A model generated the notes under the pieces. It saw only the letters and a list, made by a program, of their open reading frames with translations. It was not told where the DNA came from and ran no database searches. Shown here piece by piece: positions 55,520 through 63,476 of a stretch of 64,000 bases of DNA. The position numbers were made by a program, and so were the translations under genes. This DNA is from Paracoccus aerodenitrificans (GTDB lineage: Bacteria; Pseudomonadota; Alphaproteobacteria; Rhodobacterales; Rhodobacteraceae), in NCBI RefSeq assembly GCF_027913215.1, contig NZ_CP115784.1, positions 372,001 to 436,000 on the forward strand, given 5' to 3'. Within the stretch, counting starts at the first letter, position 1, and each line of letters begins with the position of its first letter.

Positions 55520-56512
55520 TTATTTTTCGTCCAGTTGCGACCAGCATTTCTGCAGATCCCCGGAACGAGGACTGGCTGCGTAGACGCCACGGGCGATGGC
55601 GCGGGCCAGAGTTGACGCGGCGGCGTGACCCAATTGAAACGGAGTCACATCCGCATCTGGAAGCTCGCGGGCAGCGGTGGATACGGCGAAGACAAGATCT
55701 CCGTCGAATGGCGTATGGCTTGGCACCAATGCACGCGCCATGCCGTCATGTGCCGCCGTCGCCAGGCGCTGCAAGGCCGGCTTGCCGAGGGCGGCATCGG
55801 TGGCGACGATGGCGATGGTTGTCGCCTCGCCAAGCGCTTTCGTGGGAAGAGGTTCATCGGCAGGGAGAAACTCACTGGGCATTCCCAGACCGCCAAATTC
55901 CCCGTTCAGCTCCCACGGTGCGGCCCAGAAATGACGCTCCTGCCCGATCGTGGCCGAGCCGAGCGCGTTAACCACGACAAGAGCTCCGACTGTCACCCCG
56001 CAATCAAGCACGGTCGAGGCAGATCCCAGACCTCCTTTCAGGTTTCCGGTCATCGCACCTGTGCCTGCGCCTGCCGTGCCGATGGCGAAATCCGGGTCAG
56101 CGGTTTCCCAGGCTTTCCGCCCGAGTGCAGGATAGGGGTTCTCCGGCCAATCCTTGTCGCCGCCATTGGTCAAGTCGAAGACAATCGCTCCGGGTACAAT
56201 CGGAACCCGTGCGCTGCCGACGGCGAAGCCGCGCCCCGCCGCGTGCAGCCCGGCCATGATACCATCCCCCGCCGCAAGACCGAACGCAGAGCCACCCGAC
56301 AGAAAGATCGCATCGACTTGCTGCACCATCTTGTCGGGCGCAAGCAGGTCGGTTTCCCGCGTCCCCGGAGCACCGCCCATCACATGAACGGCTGCCGCGA
56401 AGGGAGCCGAGCCGGTCAGAACCGTCGTCCCCGACCTGAGCGGATCATCCGCAGCGTTCCCGACCATCAGCCCGGCAACATCCGTAATAAGGTTCCGCTT
56501 CCCGGCTTGCAT
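55520..56512 (-). CDS. P1 family peptidase (DmpA/NylC-like Ntn hydrolase)
   Basis: The 330-residue protein belongs to peptidase family S58, which self-cleaves and uses the new N-terminal Ser/Thr as nucleophile. Visible hallmarks are NLITDVAGLMVGNA (residues about 6-19), FLSGGSAFGLAAGDG and GTAGAGTGAM. The GEATTIAIVATDAALGK segment (about 229-245) is the probable cleavage site and nucleophile (a Thr). Substrates could be peptides, amides or beta-peptides. Two adjacent ATGs start the gene; the second fits the GGAGAG spacing better. Confidence 0.85.
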   Translation of the reverse strand: MQAGKRNLITDVAGLMVGNAADDPLRSGTTVLTGSAPFAAAVHVMGGAPGTRETDLLAPDKMVQQVDAIFLSGGSAFGLAAGDGIMAGLHAAGRGFAVGSARVPIVPGAIVFDLTNGGDKDWPENPYPALGRKAWETADPDFAIGTAGAGTGAMTGNLKGGLGSASTVLDCGVTVGALVVVNALGSATIGQERHFWAAPWELNGEFGGLGMPSEFLPADEPLPTKALGEATTIAIVATDAALGKPALQRLATAAHDGMARALVPSHTPFDGDLVFAVSTAARELPDADVTPFQLGHAAASTLARAIARGVYAASPRSGDLQKCWSQLDEK

Positions 56513-56515
56513 CAT

Positions 56516-56754
56516 TCTCTCCGTGTGGTGAGTGTCAGCCTGTCGCCGGGCGGGATGAAAGGCAAGGTTAAAGCCTGCCTGAAATTAGCGTGCGCGGTCT
56601 TTTATCGGAGAGCCGAGAATATCTGTGGGACAGATGAGGTATGAGCTTCTCAACTGTCCCGGATCACAGATGGTATTGCCGCTCAGTCCGATCAAGCTCC
56701 GTTACAGGTTAAGACAAGAAGGGACCACCCCGGCAGCATGGGCAAGGGGCAGAC
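56516..56754. other. Intergenic region between the P1 peptidase and Kef antiporter genes
   Basis: About 239 bases. No gene, tRNA-like arm, or terminator with a T-run was recognised. It must hold the P1 peptidase promoter. Confidence 0.35.
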
Positions 56755-58536
56755 TCAATGCCTGCCCTCTTCCTGATTTAGGTTGCCATGCATCAGCCGC
56801 GCACTCGCGACCGTGCCCTCGACCATGTCGAGCGCGAAGCGTTCCCGGTCGCGTTCGCGGAAATCGCGGATCACCTCATCGGCTTCTTCGGACGACTTAC
56901 CGAGACGCAGCAGCGCCTCGCGGCCCATCTCAGTCGCGCTCTCAAGGGTCTCGCGGATATGGTAATCCGCGCCCGCCTTGACCAGTTCCACCGCATGTTC
57001 GCGGTCGAAGGCGCGGGCCAGAACCGGGACCAGCGGGAATTCGGCCTTGGCAAGTTCGACGATCCGGGTAACTGCCTCCGGCTCGTTCGCCGCCGCCACG
57101 ATCAGTTGCGCATTCTGGGCCCCCGCCGCATGCAGGATGTCCAGTCGCGCCCCGTCGCCATACCAAACCCGGAACCCATGCTCGCGGGCATCCTGAATCG
57201 GCTGCGGGTCCTTGTCGATGATCGAGACCGTGTAGCCCTGCGCCAGAAGCGGCTGGCTGACGATTTGGCCGACACGGCCAAAGCCGATCAGCAGCACATT
57301 GCCGCGCAGGTCGTGCGCTTCCTCCAGCCCCTCGGTCGAAGTGCCTGCGCGATGCGCAAAACGTTCATGCAGCATGATCATCAGCGGCGTCAGCACCATC
57401 GAGATGATGATGATCGCGGTCAGATTGGCGTTCCATTCCGGCGTCAGGATGCCGAATTGGGTCGCCGAGGCATAGAGCACAAAGGCGAACTCGCCGCCCT
57501 GCGCCATCAGCACGGCGCGTTCGAGAGCTTCATGATGCGGGGATTTTGTTACCCGCGCCACGACATAGATCACCAACATCTTCAGGATCATATAGGCGGG
57601 GACCGAAATCACGATCACAGCCCAGTTCGCGGCAATCGTGTTCAGATCCAGCGCCATGCCGACGCCAAGGAAGAACAGCCCCAGAAGCAGGCCCCGGAAA
57701 GGTTCGATATCCGCCTCAAGCTGGTGACGGAAGCTGGATTCCGACAGCAGGACGCCGGCAAGGAACGCCCCCATCGCCATCGACAGCCCGCCCATCTGCA
57801 TCAGCAGCGCCGCGCCAAGAACCACCATCAGCGCGGCCGCCGTCATCACCTCGCGTGCGCCGAAACGGGCCAGCAGCCGGAACATCGGGTCCAGCAGATA
57901 GCGCCCTGCCAGCACCAGCACAGCGATGGCGGCCAGACCGATGCTCACCCCCGTCAGCCGGTCGGCCATCGTCGCCTCTTCGCCCCCCGGCGCAAGAAAG
58001 GCCACCAGCGCCAGCAGAGGCACGATTGCCAGATCCTCGAACAGCAGGATCGCGATCATCTTGCGCCCCGGTGGTGTCCCCATCTGGTTTCTTTCCTGCA
58101 ACATCTGCATGACGATGGCAGTCGAGGTCAGCACGAAGCCGGTGCCCGCGACGAAGCTCGCCTCGGTCGGATAGCCCAGCAGAATGCCGACCCAGATCAG
58201 CGTGAAGATCGCGATACAGACCTGCAACGCGCCCAACCCGAATATCTCGCCCCGCATCGCCCACAGCCGCGTGGGCTGCATCTCCAGCCCGATGATGAAC
58301 AGGAACAGCACCACGCCAAGTTCAGCGACGCTGATTATGGTTTCCGCATCGTCGAAGAACCCAAGGCCATAAGGTCCGATCACCAGACCCGCGGCCAGAT
58401 AGCCGAGTACCGATCCCAGCCCGATCCGCCGGAAGATCGGCACCGCGATCACCGCTGCCACCAGCAGGATCACAATCGGGGTAACATCGAAACCGTGATG
58501 CGCGGCCTCTGCCGCCTGAGTCGCAGGATCAGCCAT
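56755..58536 (-). CDS. Kef-type CPA2 monovalent cation:proton antiporter with RCK domain
   Basis: The 593-residue protein has about 12 hydrophobic segments of the CPA2 fold (residues about 15-390) and a cytoplasmic RCK/TrkA-N domain (about 408-530, VLLIGFGRVGQIVSQPLL with NAD-type glycine motif, then RVWYGDGARLDILHAAGA). A short acidic, arginine-rich tail follows. It resembles KefB/KefC, K+ efflux systems that answer electrophile stress; without an adjacent KefF/G-type oxidoreductase the exact ion and gating are not certain. AAAGG precedes the ATG. Confidence 0.9.
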   Translation of the reverse strand: MADPATQAAEAAHHGFDVTPIVILLVAAVIAVPIFRRIGLGSVLGYLAAGLVIGPYGLGFFDDAETIISVAELGVVLFLFIIGLEMQPTRLWAMRGEIFGLGALQVCIAIFTLIWVGILLGYPTEASFVAGTGFVLTSTAIVMQMLQERNQMGTPPGRKMIAILLFEDLAIVPLLALVAFLAPGGEEATMADRLTGVSIGLAAIAVLVLAGRYLLDPMFRLLARFGAREVMTAAALMVVLGAALLMQMGGLSMAMGAFLAGVLLSESSFRHQLEADIEPFRGLLLGLFFLGVGMALDLNTIAANWAVIVISVPAYMILKMLVIYVVARVTKSPHHEALERAVLMAQGGEFAFVLYASATQFGILTPEWNANLTAIIIISMVLTPLMIMLHERFAHRAGTSTEGLEEAHDLRGNVLLIGFGRVGQIVSQPLLAQGYTVSIIDKDPQPIQDAREHGFRVWYGDGARLDILHAAGAQNAQLIVAAANEPEAVTRIVELAKAEFPLVPVLARAFDREHAVELVKAGADYHIRETLESATEMGREALLRLGKSSEEADEVIRDFRERDRERFALDMVEGTVASARLMHGNLNQEEGRH

Positions 58537-58584
58537 CTGTAGCCTTTCGTTAACTCTTCAGTCTTTTCCGCCTATGCGGCGATC

Positions 58585-58613
58585 ACGTCAGACGCGCAAG
58601 CGCGTTCTGACGT
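58585..58613. other. Palindromic hairpin between glutamine-synthetase-like and Kef genes
   Basis: ACGTCAGACGCGC and GCGCGTTCTGACGT pair as a stem of about 13 bp with one bulged T and an AA loop, in a 204-base gap with genes on the same strand on both sides. A TTTT follows on the plus strand only, which is the wrong strand for the upstream operon. It may end or stabilise the operon transcript, or be part of the Kef promoter region. Confidence 0.55.
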
Positions 58614-58740
58614 TTTACGCAGGATATTCTCGCTTCAGAGCTTCATATCGACTGCGATACCGGGCGGATGCATTAAAAATCAGTTATGGCTTTGCCTGAC
58701 CTGCCACGCACCGACTGAAGCGCCTGCCACGACCGAACAA

Positions 58741-60072
58741 TCAAACCGTATCGAGGTACAGCTCGATGGTTTCCTCGTCGGTCAGCTCTTCCATATAGTG
58801 AAGCTCCTGCCGTTTGGTCATGACGAAATTATCGATCAGATGCTGAGGGAAGATGCGTTTGACCTCAGGGCATTTGTCGAAAGCCTCGATGGCGTCGGAC
58901 CAGGTGCCGGGAAGCTGTTCCAGGCCCTTATCATATGCGTTACCCTCGAATGGTTTCGGTGGCTCCTGCGCGTCCTCTATCCCGTTCAGCGCCGCACCGA
59001 GAATGGCGGCGATCATCAGATAGGGGTTTACGTCGCCTCCGGCCACGCGATGCTCGATCCGGCGGGCCTTCGGGCCGGAGGCCGGGATACGGATTGCCGC
59101 TGTCCGGTTCTCATAAGCCCAGCCGATCCCGGTCGGGGCATGGGCATTGGGAACAAGCCGGTCATAGCTGTTCTCATGCGGCGCGAAGATCAGGGTCGAG
59201 CCGGGCATGGCGCGGATCAGCCCGCCTACGGCATGACGCAGCTTGTCCGAACCCTTGTCGCTGCCATCATCGAAAATATTGCGCCCATCCGCGTCCAGCA
59301 CCGAGAAATGCACATGCAGACCAGAGCCTGACCAGACATCATAAGGTTTCGCCATGAAACTGGCGGCAAATCCGAATTCCCGCGCGACGCCCTTGGTCAG
59401 CATCTTGAACAGCCACGCATCATCCGCGGCTTTCAGCGGATCGGGCTGGTGCATCATGTTGATTTCGAACTGACCGAGCGCCGCCTCGGAAATCGCAGTA
59501 TCCGCCGGGATGTCCATTTCCTCGCAGGCGTCATACAGCCGGGTGAAAAAATGGTCGAACGCGTCGAGCGCACGCAGCGACAGAGTCTCGGCTCCGGTCC
59601 GGCGTTTGCCCGAGCGCGGGCTGACAGGAACGCGCAGGGTCTTGCCGGAATCGTCGATCACGAAGAATTCCAGCTCGGTTGCGACAACGGCGGTCAGCCC
59701 CGCTGCCTTATAGCGATCGACGACGCGGGCAAGTGCCTGACGGGGATCGCCGTCATAGGGGCGGCCATCGGGATGGAACATCCAGATCGGCAGAAGCGCG
59801 GACGGAGCACCCAGCCAGGGCATCGGCATGAAGCCGCGCTCGGTCGGCATCAGCAGCGCATCGGGATCGCCGGTCTGGAAGACAAGGGGGCTGTCTTCGA
59901 TATCCTCACCCCAGATATCCATGTTCAGGACCGAGTAGGGGAATTTTGTACCCTCGGTCAGCAGCTTTCCTGCGAAACGCGCCGGTACGCGCTTTCCGCG
60001 CGGAACGCCGTTCAGATCAGCGGCGGCGACGCGGATCGTTCGTACCTCGGGATGTTCTGCAAGCCAGCTCAA
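58741..60072 (-). CDS. Glutamine-synthetase-family ligase (gamma-glutamylpolyamine type)
   Basis: The 443-residue protein has the GS beta-grasp and catalytic domains: VAAADLNGVPRGKRVP at the N-terminus, ATELEFFVIDD (metal-binding Glu), ALGQFEINMMHQ, GSGLHVHFSV and PNAHAPTGIGWAYENRTAAIRIP. It is the PuuA/GlnA-like class that joins glutamate to an amine instead of ammonia; the substrate here is unknown. The start codon appears to be TTG at 60072, because the permease stop lies in the same frame one codon upstream; AGGTGA gives a ribosome binding site. It is last in an ABC transporter operon, which suggests it acts on the imported compound. Confidence 0.85.
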   Translation of the reverse strand: MSWLAEHPEVRTIRVAAADLNGVPRGKRVPARFAGKLLTEGTKFPYSVLNMDIWGEDIEDSPLVFQTGDPDALLMPTERGFMPMPWLGAPSALLPIWMFHPDGRPYDGDPRQALARVVDRYKAAGLTAVVATELEFFVIDDSGKTLRVPVSPRSGKRRTGAETLSLRALDAFDHFFTRLYDACEEMDIPADTAISEAALGQFEINMMHQPDPLKAADDAWLFKMLTKGVAREFGFAASFMAKPYDVWSGSGLHVHFSVLDADGRNIFDDGSDKGSDKLRHAVGGLIRAMPGSTLIFAPHENSYDRLVPNAHAPTGIGWAYENRTAAIRIPASGPKARRIEHRVAGGDVNPYLMIAAILGAALNGIEDAQEPPKPFEGNAYDKGLEQLPGTWSDAIEAFDKCPEVKRIFPQHLIDNFVMTKRQELHYMEELTDEETIELYLDTV

Positions 60073-60075
60073 AAA

Positions 60076-60900
60076 TCACCTGATCAGTTGGGGCCGATAA
60101 CGGATGCGCCTTACGGTTCCGGGAAGATGCCGGTTGAGGCGGCGATTGACCACCCCGAACAGTGAAATCAGCAGCAGCGTCAGAATGATGAAATATGCCG
60201 CAGCGATGGGATAGGCGATGAACGGGTTGAAGGTCTTATCGGCGAAGAAATTCGCATAATACAGGGCATCCCCTTGCTGAGCGAAGGCCGGGAAGCTGGA
60301 AAAGAACACCAGCGTCGTTGCGTGAAACAGGAAGATCGCCTCATTCGTGTAGGCCGGCCATGCCAGCCGCAGCATTGTCGGCCAGACCACGCGCCGGAAT
60401 TTTTTCCAGCCGGTCATACCGAAAGCATCGGCGGCCTCAAGATCGCCTTTCGGGACGGATTGCAGCGCTCCGTAAAAGATCTGCGCGGAATAGGCGGCGG
60501 TGTTCAGCACCAGCACGATCAAAGCACCCGCCCAGGCCTTCGTCAGCCAGCTTGTCGCGACGGTGATGCCGAGGATCTCGATCCCGGTGCGGGGCAGCAG
60601 GACGAAAAGCTGATAGGCGAGGAAGAACTGGATGAAAAGCGGGCTTCCTCGGAAAATGAAGATGAACCAGTCTGCGGGTTTGCGCAGCCAGATACTGTCC
60701 GAGGTCTTGGCAACCGCAACGGCATTGGCAATGAAGAACCCAATCAGCAGGGCGAAGATGCCGAAATACAGGTTCCAGATCATGCCCGACCCGATCAGCG
60801 TGAACTGGGTGCACAGGTCGAATTCCGTGCGCGGCAGCAGCCTTTCGCCGATGCCGATTGAGCGCAGACCGTAATCGATGATCGTCTGATCGCAGCTCAT
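60076..60900 (-). CDS. Amino-acid-type ABC transporter permease 2
   Basis: The 274-residue inner-membrane permease of the HisM/AotM type has five or so membrane helices and the EAA-like loop SVPKGDLEAADAFGMTGWKK, with the first helix in WNLYFGIFALLIGFFIANA. It starts by a four-base overlap with the first permease (ATGA) and ends one codon upstream of, and in frame with, the ligase start. It forms the membrane channel with the other permease. Confidence 0.92.
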   Translation of the reverse strand: MSCDQTIIDYGLRSIGIGERLLPRTEFDLCTQFTLIGSGMIWNLYFGIFALLIGFFIANAVAVAKTSDSIWLRKPADWFIFIFRGSPLFIQFFLAYQLFVLLPRTGIEILGITVATSWLTKAWAGALIVLVLNTAAYSAQIFYGALQSVPKGDLEAADAFGMTGWKKFRRVVWPTMLRLAWPAYTNEAIFLFHATTLVFFSSFPAFAQQGDALYYANFFADKTFNPFIAYPIAAAYFIILTLLLISLFGVVNRRLNRHLPGTVRRIRYRPQLIR

Positions 60901-61775
60901 GCGCCTGCCTTCCTGATCGCTTCGCCCGCCAGCGTTGACTGGCCAAGCGACAGGCGGCGGGTCACGCGGCCCAGAACGCGCTCCGAGACCCATGTCATGA
61001 ACAGATAGAAGACAAGGATCGCAAGGAAGTAATACAGCCGCCAGTCGCCATGCGGATAGGCATAGCCTGCGGTCTTGGTGCCTCCGAGTTCACGCGCCCA
61101 ATAGACGATATCCTCGACCCCCAGCAGGAACAGAAGCGGCGTTGCCTTGATAAGGATCATCCACAGATTGGACAGGCCCGGCACCGCATAGGCCCACATT
61201 TGCGGGATCAGAATGCGGCGATTCATCTGACGGCGGTTCATCCCGTACGCCTCGGCGGTTTCAAGCTGCGCACGCGGCACCGCATTCATCGCGCCGTAAA
61301 GCACATTGGCGGCAAAGGCACCGAAGACGATGGAAAAGGCCAGTATCGCCAGAAACATGCCATAGGCGTCATGCACCCATTCGGCACTGGAGGAAAGCGG
61401 CAGCTTGGCCTCGGCGCAGACGATGAATTCATTCCCCTGCCGGACCGGCACGGAGGTGTCGCAATACACGCGTGATCTGAGATATTCGAAAAGCTGGTCA
61501 AGCGCGATCGGCACGAACATGAAAAAGATGATGTCCGGCACGCCGCGCACCATCGAGGTGTAGATCTTTCCGAACCAGCGAAGCGGGGCGATCTGCGACC
61601 GCGCTGCAAGCGCTCCGCCGAATCCCAGCAAAAGCGCGACCGGCGCGGTCACGGCAAGCAGGAACAGAACCGTTCCGAAGCTGCCATAAAACTGCATATG
61701 CGTGCCTGTCGTGAGATAACACGACAGCCAGCGATACCCCTCAAGAGAGCCCAGATCGGCGCAATATTCGAACAT
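60897..61775 (-). CDS. Amino-acid-type ABC transporter permease 1
   Basis: The 292-residue permease of the HisQ/AotQ type has helices near residues 33-60 (VLFLLAVTAPVALLLGFGGA), 110-200 and 230-260, and the EAA-like loop AVPRAQLETAEAYGMNRRQMN. It has an unusual extra-membrane stretch with two cysteines (SRVYCDTSVPVRQ and FIVCAEAKL, about residues 118-140). It starts 45 bases after the substrate-binding gene, across a strong hairpin. Confidence 0.92.
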   Translation of the reverse strand: MFEYCADLGSLEGYRWLSCYLTTGTHMQFYGSFGTVLFLLAVTAPVALLLGFGGALAARSQIAPLRWFGKIYTSMVRGVPDIIFFMFVPIALDQLFEYLRSRVYCDTSVPVRQGNEFIVCAEAKLPLSSSAEWVHDAYGMFLAILAFSIVFGAFAANVLYGAMNAVPRAQLETAEAYGMNRRQMNRRILIPQMWAYAVPGLSNLWMILIKATPLLFLLGVEDIVYWARELGGTKTAGYAYPHGDWRLYYFLAILVFYLFMTWVSERVLGRVTRRLSLGQSTLAGEAIRKAGA

Positions 61776-61785
61776 TCGTCGATGC

Positions 61786-61813
61786 GCCCCGCCGCCGTTA
61801 CGGGCGGCGGGGC
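61786..61813 (-). other. Intercistronic hairpin between binding-protein and permease genes
   Basis: GCCCCGCCGCC and GGCGGCGGGGC form a perfect 11-bp stem with a 6-base loop, 8 bases after the binding-protein stop. This position is where hairpins in comparable operons protect the upstream mRNA or partially end transcription, giving more binding protein than permease. No T-run follows. Confidence 0.75.
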
Positions 61814-61820
61814 ATTGTCC

Positions 61821-62582
61821 TTATTCCGCAGCCGCTTCCGAGGCCGGAACGCCGGTGCCGTCCGCGCCGAAGACCAGAGCTTCCTCACCGAACCACTCGG
61901 TGATCAGGCCGTTCAGCGTGCCGTCTTCTTTCATCGAGGCAATTGCGGCGTCAAATTTCTCTTTCAACTCGGTATCGGATTTCCGCAGCCCGATGCCGAT
62001 GCCTTCGTCAAGAAACACCTGATCGCCGACGAACATCAGATCGGGACTGGCTTCGACGAAGGGGCGGACGACCTCGTGATCGCCGAAACCGGCATCGGAT
62101 TCGCCGTTGCCGACCGCTGCGGCGACCTCGTCGATGGTGGCGAATTCCAGCAATGTCGCGTCGCTTTCCGAGATATAGGCCGACTGCACCGTGCTGGTTT
62201 GCGCGGCGACCACGCCGGAAAGGTCAGGCTCTTCGGTCACGGCGAAATAGGATGACGGCGCGGGCGGAATATAGCTTTCGGAAAAGCCGATGGATTCCTT
62301 GCGCTCATTGGTGATGCTCATTGCGGCAAGAATGGCGTCGTAATTCCCCGAGACGAGGTTCGGGATGATCGAATCCCAGTCATTCTTGACCCAGACGCAC
62401 TCAAGTTCGGCGCGGGCGCAGATCTCATTTCCGACAGCGATATCGAACCCGTCCAGATCGCCCGATTCATTCACGAGGTTATAGGGAGGATAGGCGCCTT
62501 CCGAGGCCATGCGCACGGTCTGCGCATAAGCCCCTCCGGCGGTAACTGCCAGCAATGCGGCGGCAAGGGTAAGTTTTTTCAT
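61821..62582 (-). CDS. Periplasmic substrate-binding protein, amino-acid/polyamine type
   Basis: The 253-residue protein has a signal peptide (KKLTLAAALLAVTAGGAYA) and the family-3 solute-binding fold: RMASEGAYPPYNLVNESGDL, GFDIAVGNEICARAEL and the late FLDEGIGIGLRKSD. One disulfide is likely (CARAELEC). The ligand pocket residues cannot be read by eye. AGGAGA 6 bases before the ATG at 62582. It is followed by a strong hairpin and two permeases. Confidence 0.92.
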   Translation of the reverse strand: MKKLTLAAALLAVTAGGAYAQTVRMASEGAYPPYNLVNESGDLDGFDIAVGNEICARAELECVWVKNDWDSIIPNLVSGNYDAILAAMSITNERKESIGFSESYIPPAPSSYFAVTEEPDLSGVVAAQTSTVQSAYISESDATLLEFATIDEVAAAVGNGESDAGFGDHEVVRPFVEASPDLMFVGDQVFLDEGIGIGLRKSDTELKEKFDAAIASMKEDGTLNGLITEWFGEEALVFGADGTGVPASEAAAE

Positions 62583-62601
62583 CGTCTTCTCCTGTTGGTA
62601 A

Positions 62602-63387
62602 TCAGTTCGCCATGCTGGCGCTAAGAAACTGGCGCAGCCGGTCGGTTTTCGGTGCGCCGAAGACCTGATCGGGCGGACCTTCTTCTTCGATCCGTCCCTG
62701 ATGCAGGAATACGACATGGTCGCTGACATCTGCGGCAAGCCGCATGTCATGTGTGACCAGAATCATGGTGCGATGCTCGGCGGCAAGATCGCGGATGACT
62801 TTCACCACCTCCTGCTGCAATTCCGGGTCAAGAGCACTTGTCGGTTCGTCGAACAGCAGAGCCATCGGCTCCATGCACAGGGCGCGGGCAATCGCGGCGC
62901 GTTGCTGCTGTCCGCCCGAAAGCTGCGCCGGCCAGGCATCCGCCTTGTTGCCGATACCGACCTTGTCCAGCAAGGCCCGGGCGCGTTGTTCGACCTCGGC
63001 ACGGGGTTGGCCCAGAACGGTCACGGGCGCTTCCATCACGTTCTGAAGGATCGTCATATGCGCCCAGAGATTGAATTGCTGAAACACCATCGCCAGCCTT
63101 GTCCGCATCCGGCTGACCTGATGTTTATCCGCAGGCACACGGGCGGAATCCGTGCCTTTCCAGCGCACCGGCTCTCCGTCGAAGATGATATCGCCTTTCT
63201 GGCTGTTTTCCAGAAGGTTACAGCAGCGCAGCAAGGTCGATTTGCCGGACCCCGAAGATCCGATAAGGCTGACCACATGCCCGCGAGGCGCTGTCAGCGA
63301 CACGCCTTTCAGCACCTCCAATTCGCCATATGCCTTGTGCAGGCCGCGAATCTGGATCACCGGTGAGTTTTCAATTCTGTCATTCAT
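62602..63387 (-). CDS. Amino-acid-type ABC transporter ATP-binding protein
   Basis: The 261-residue ATPase has Walker A GSSGSGKST (residues about 39-47), Q-loop FQQFNLWAH, signature LSGGQQQR, Walker B ALLFDEPTS and the switch His in VTHDM. This is the HisP/AotP type that drives amino-acid uptake. ATG at 63387 (MNDRIENSPV) is chosen from the family's usual length; an ATG at 63444 would add 19 residues, and no clear ribosome binding site decides it. First gene of the operon, divergent from a class I amidotransferase. Confidence 0.92.
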   Translation of the reverse strand: MNDRIENSPVIQIRGLHKAYGELEVLKGVSLTAPRGHVVSLIGSSGSGKSTLLRCCNLLENSQKGDIIFDGEPVRWKGTDSARVPADKHQVSRMRTRLAMVFQQFNLWAHMTILQNVMEAPVTVLGQPRAEVEQRARALLDKVGIGNKADAWPAQLSGGQQQRAAIARALCMEPMALLFDEPTSALDPELQQEVVKVIRDLAAEHRTMILVTHDMRLAADVSDHVVFLHQGRIEEEGPPDQVFGAPKTDRLRQFLSASMAN

Positions 63388-63476
63388 GCTGCCGCGTATC
63401 TGGCGTGATTCCGATCCCGATTGCAACGCTTTCATGCGAAGCATAATCTGCGCTCAGGTAAAACCGGCGGTAAAAC

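Noticed and set aside
56788..58542. A long open frame (about 584 codons) on the plus strand opposite the Kef antiporter
   Set aside because: Its translation is Arg/His/Gln-rich with no domain, while the minus strand encodes a full CPA2 transporter with RCK domain.
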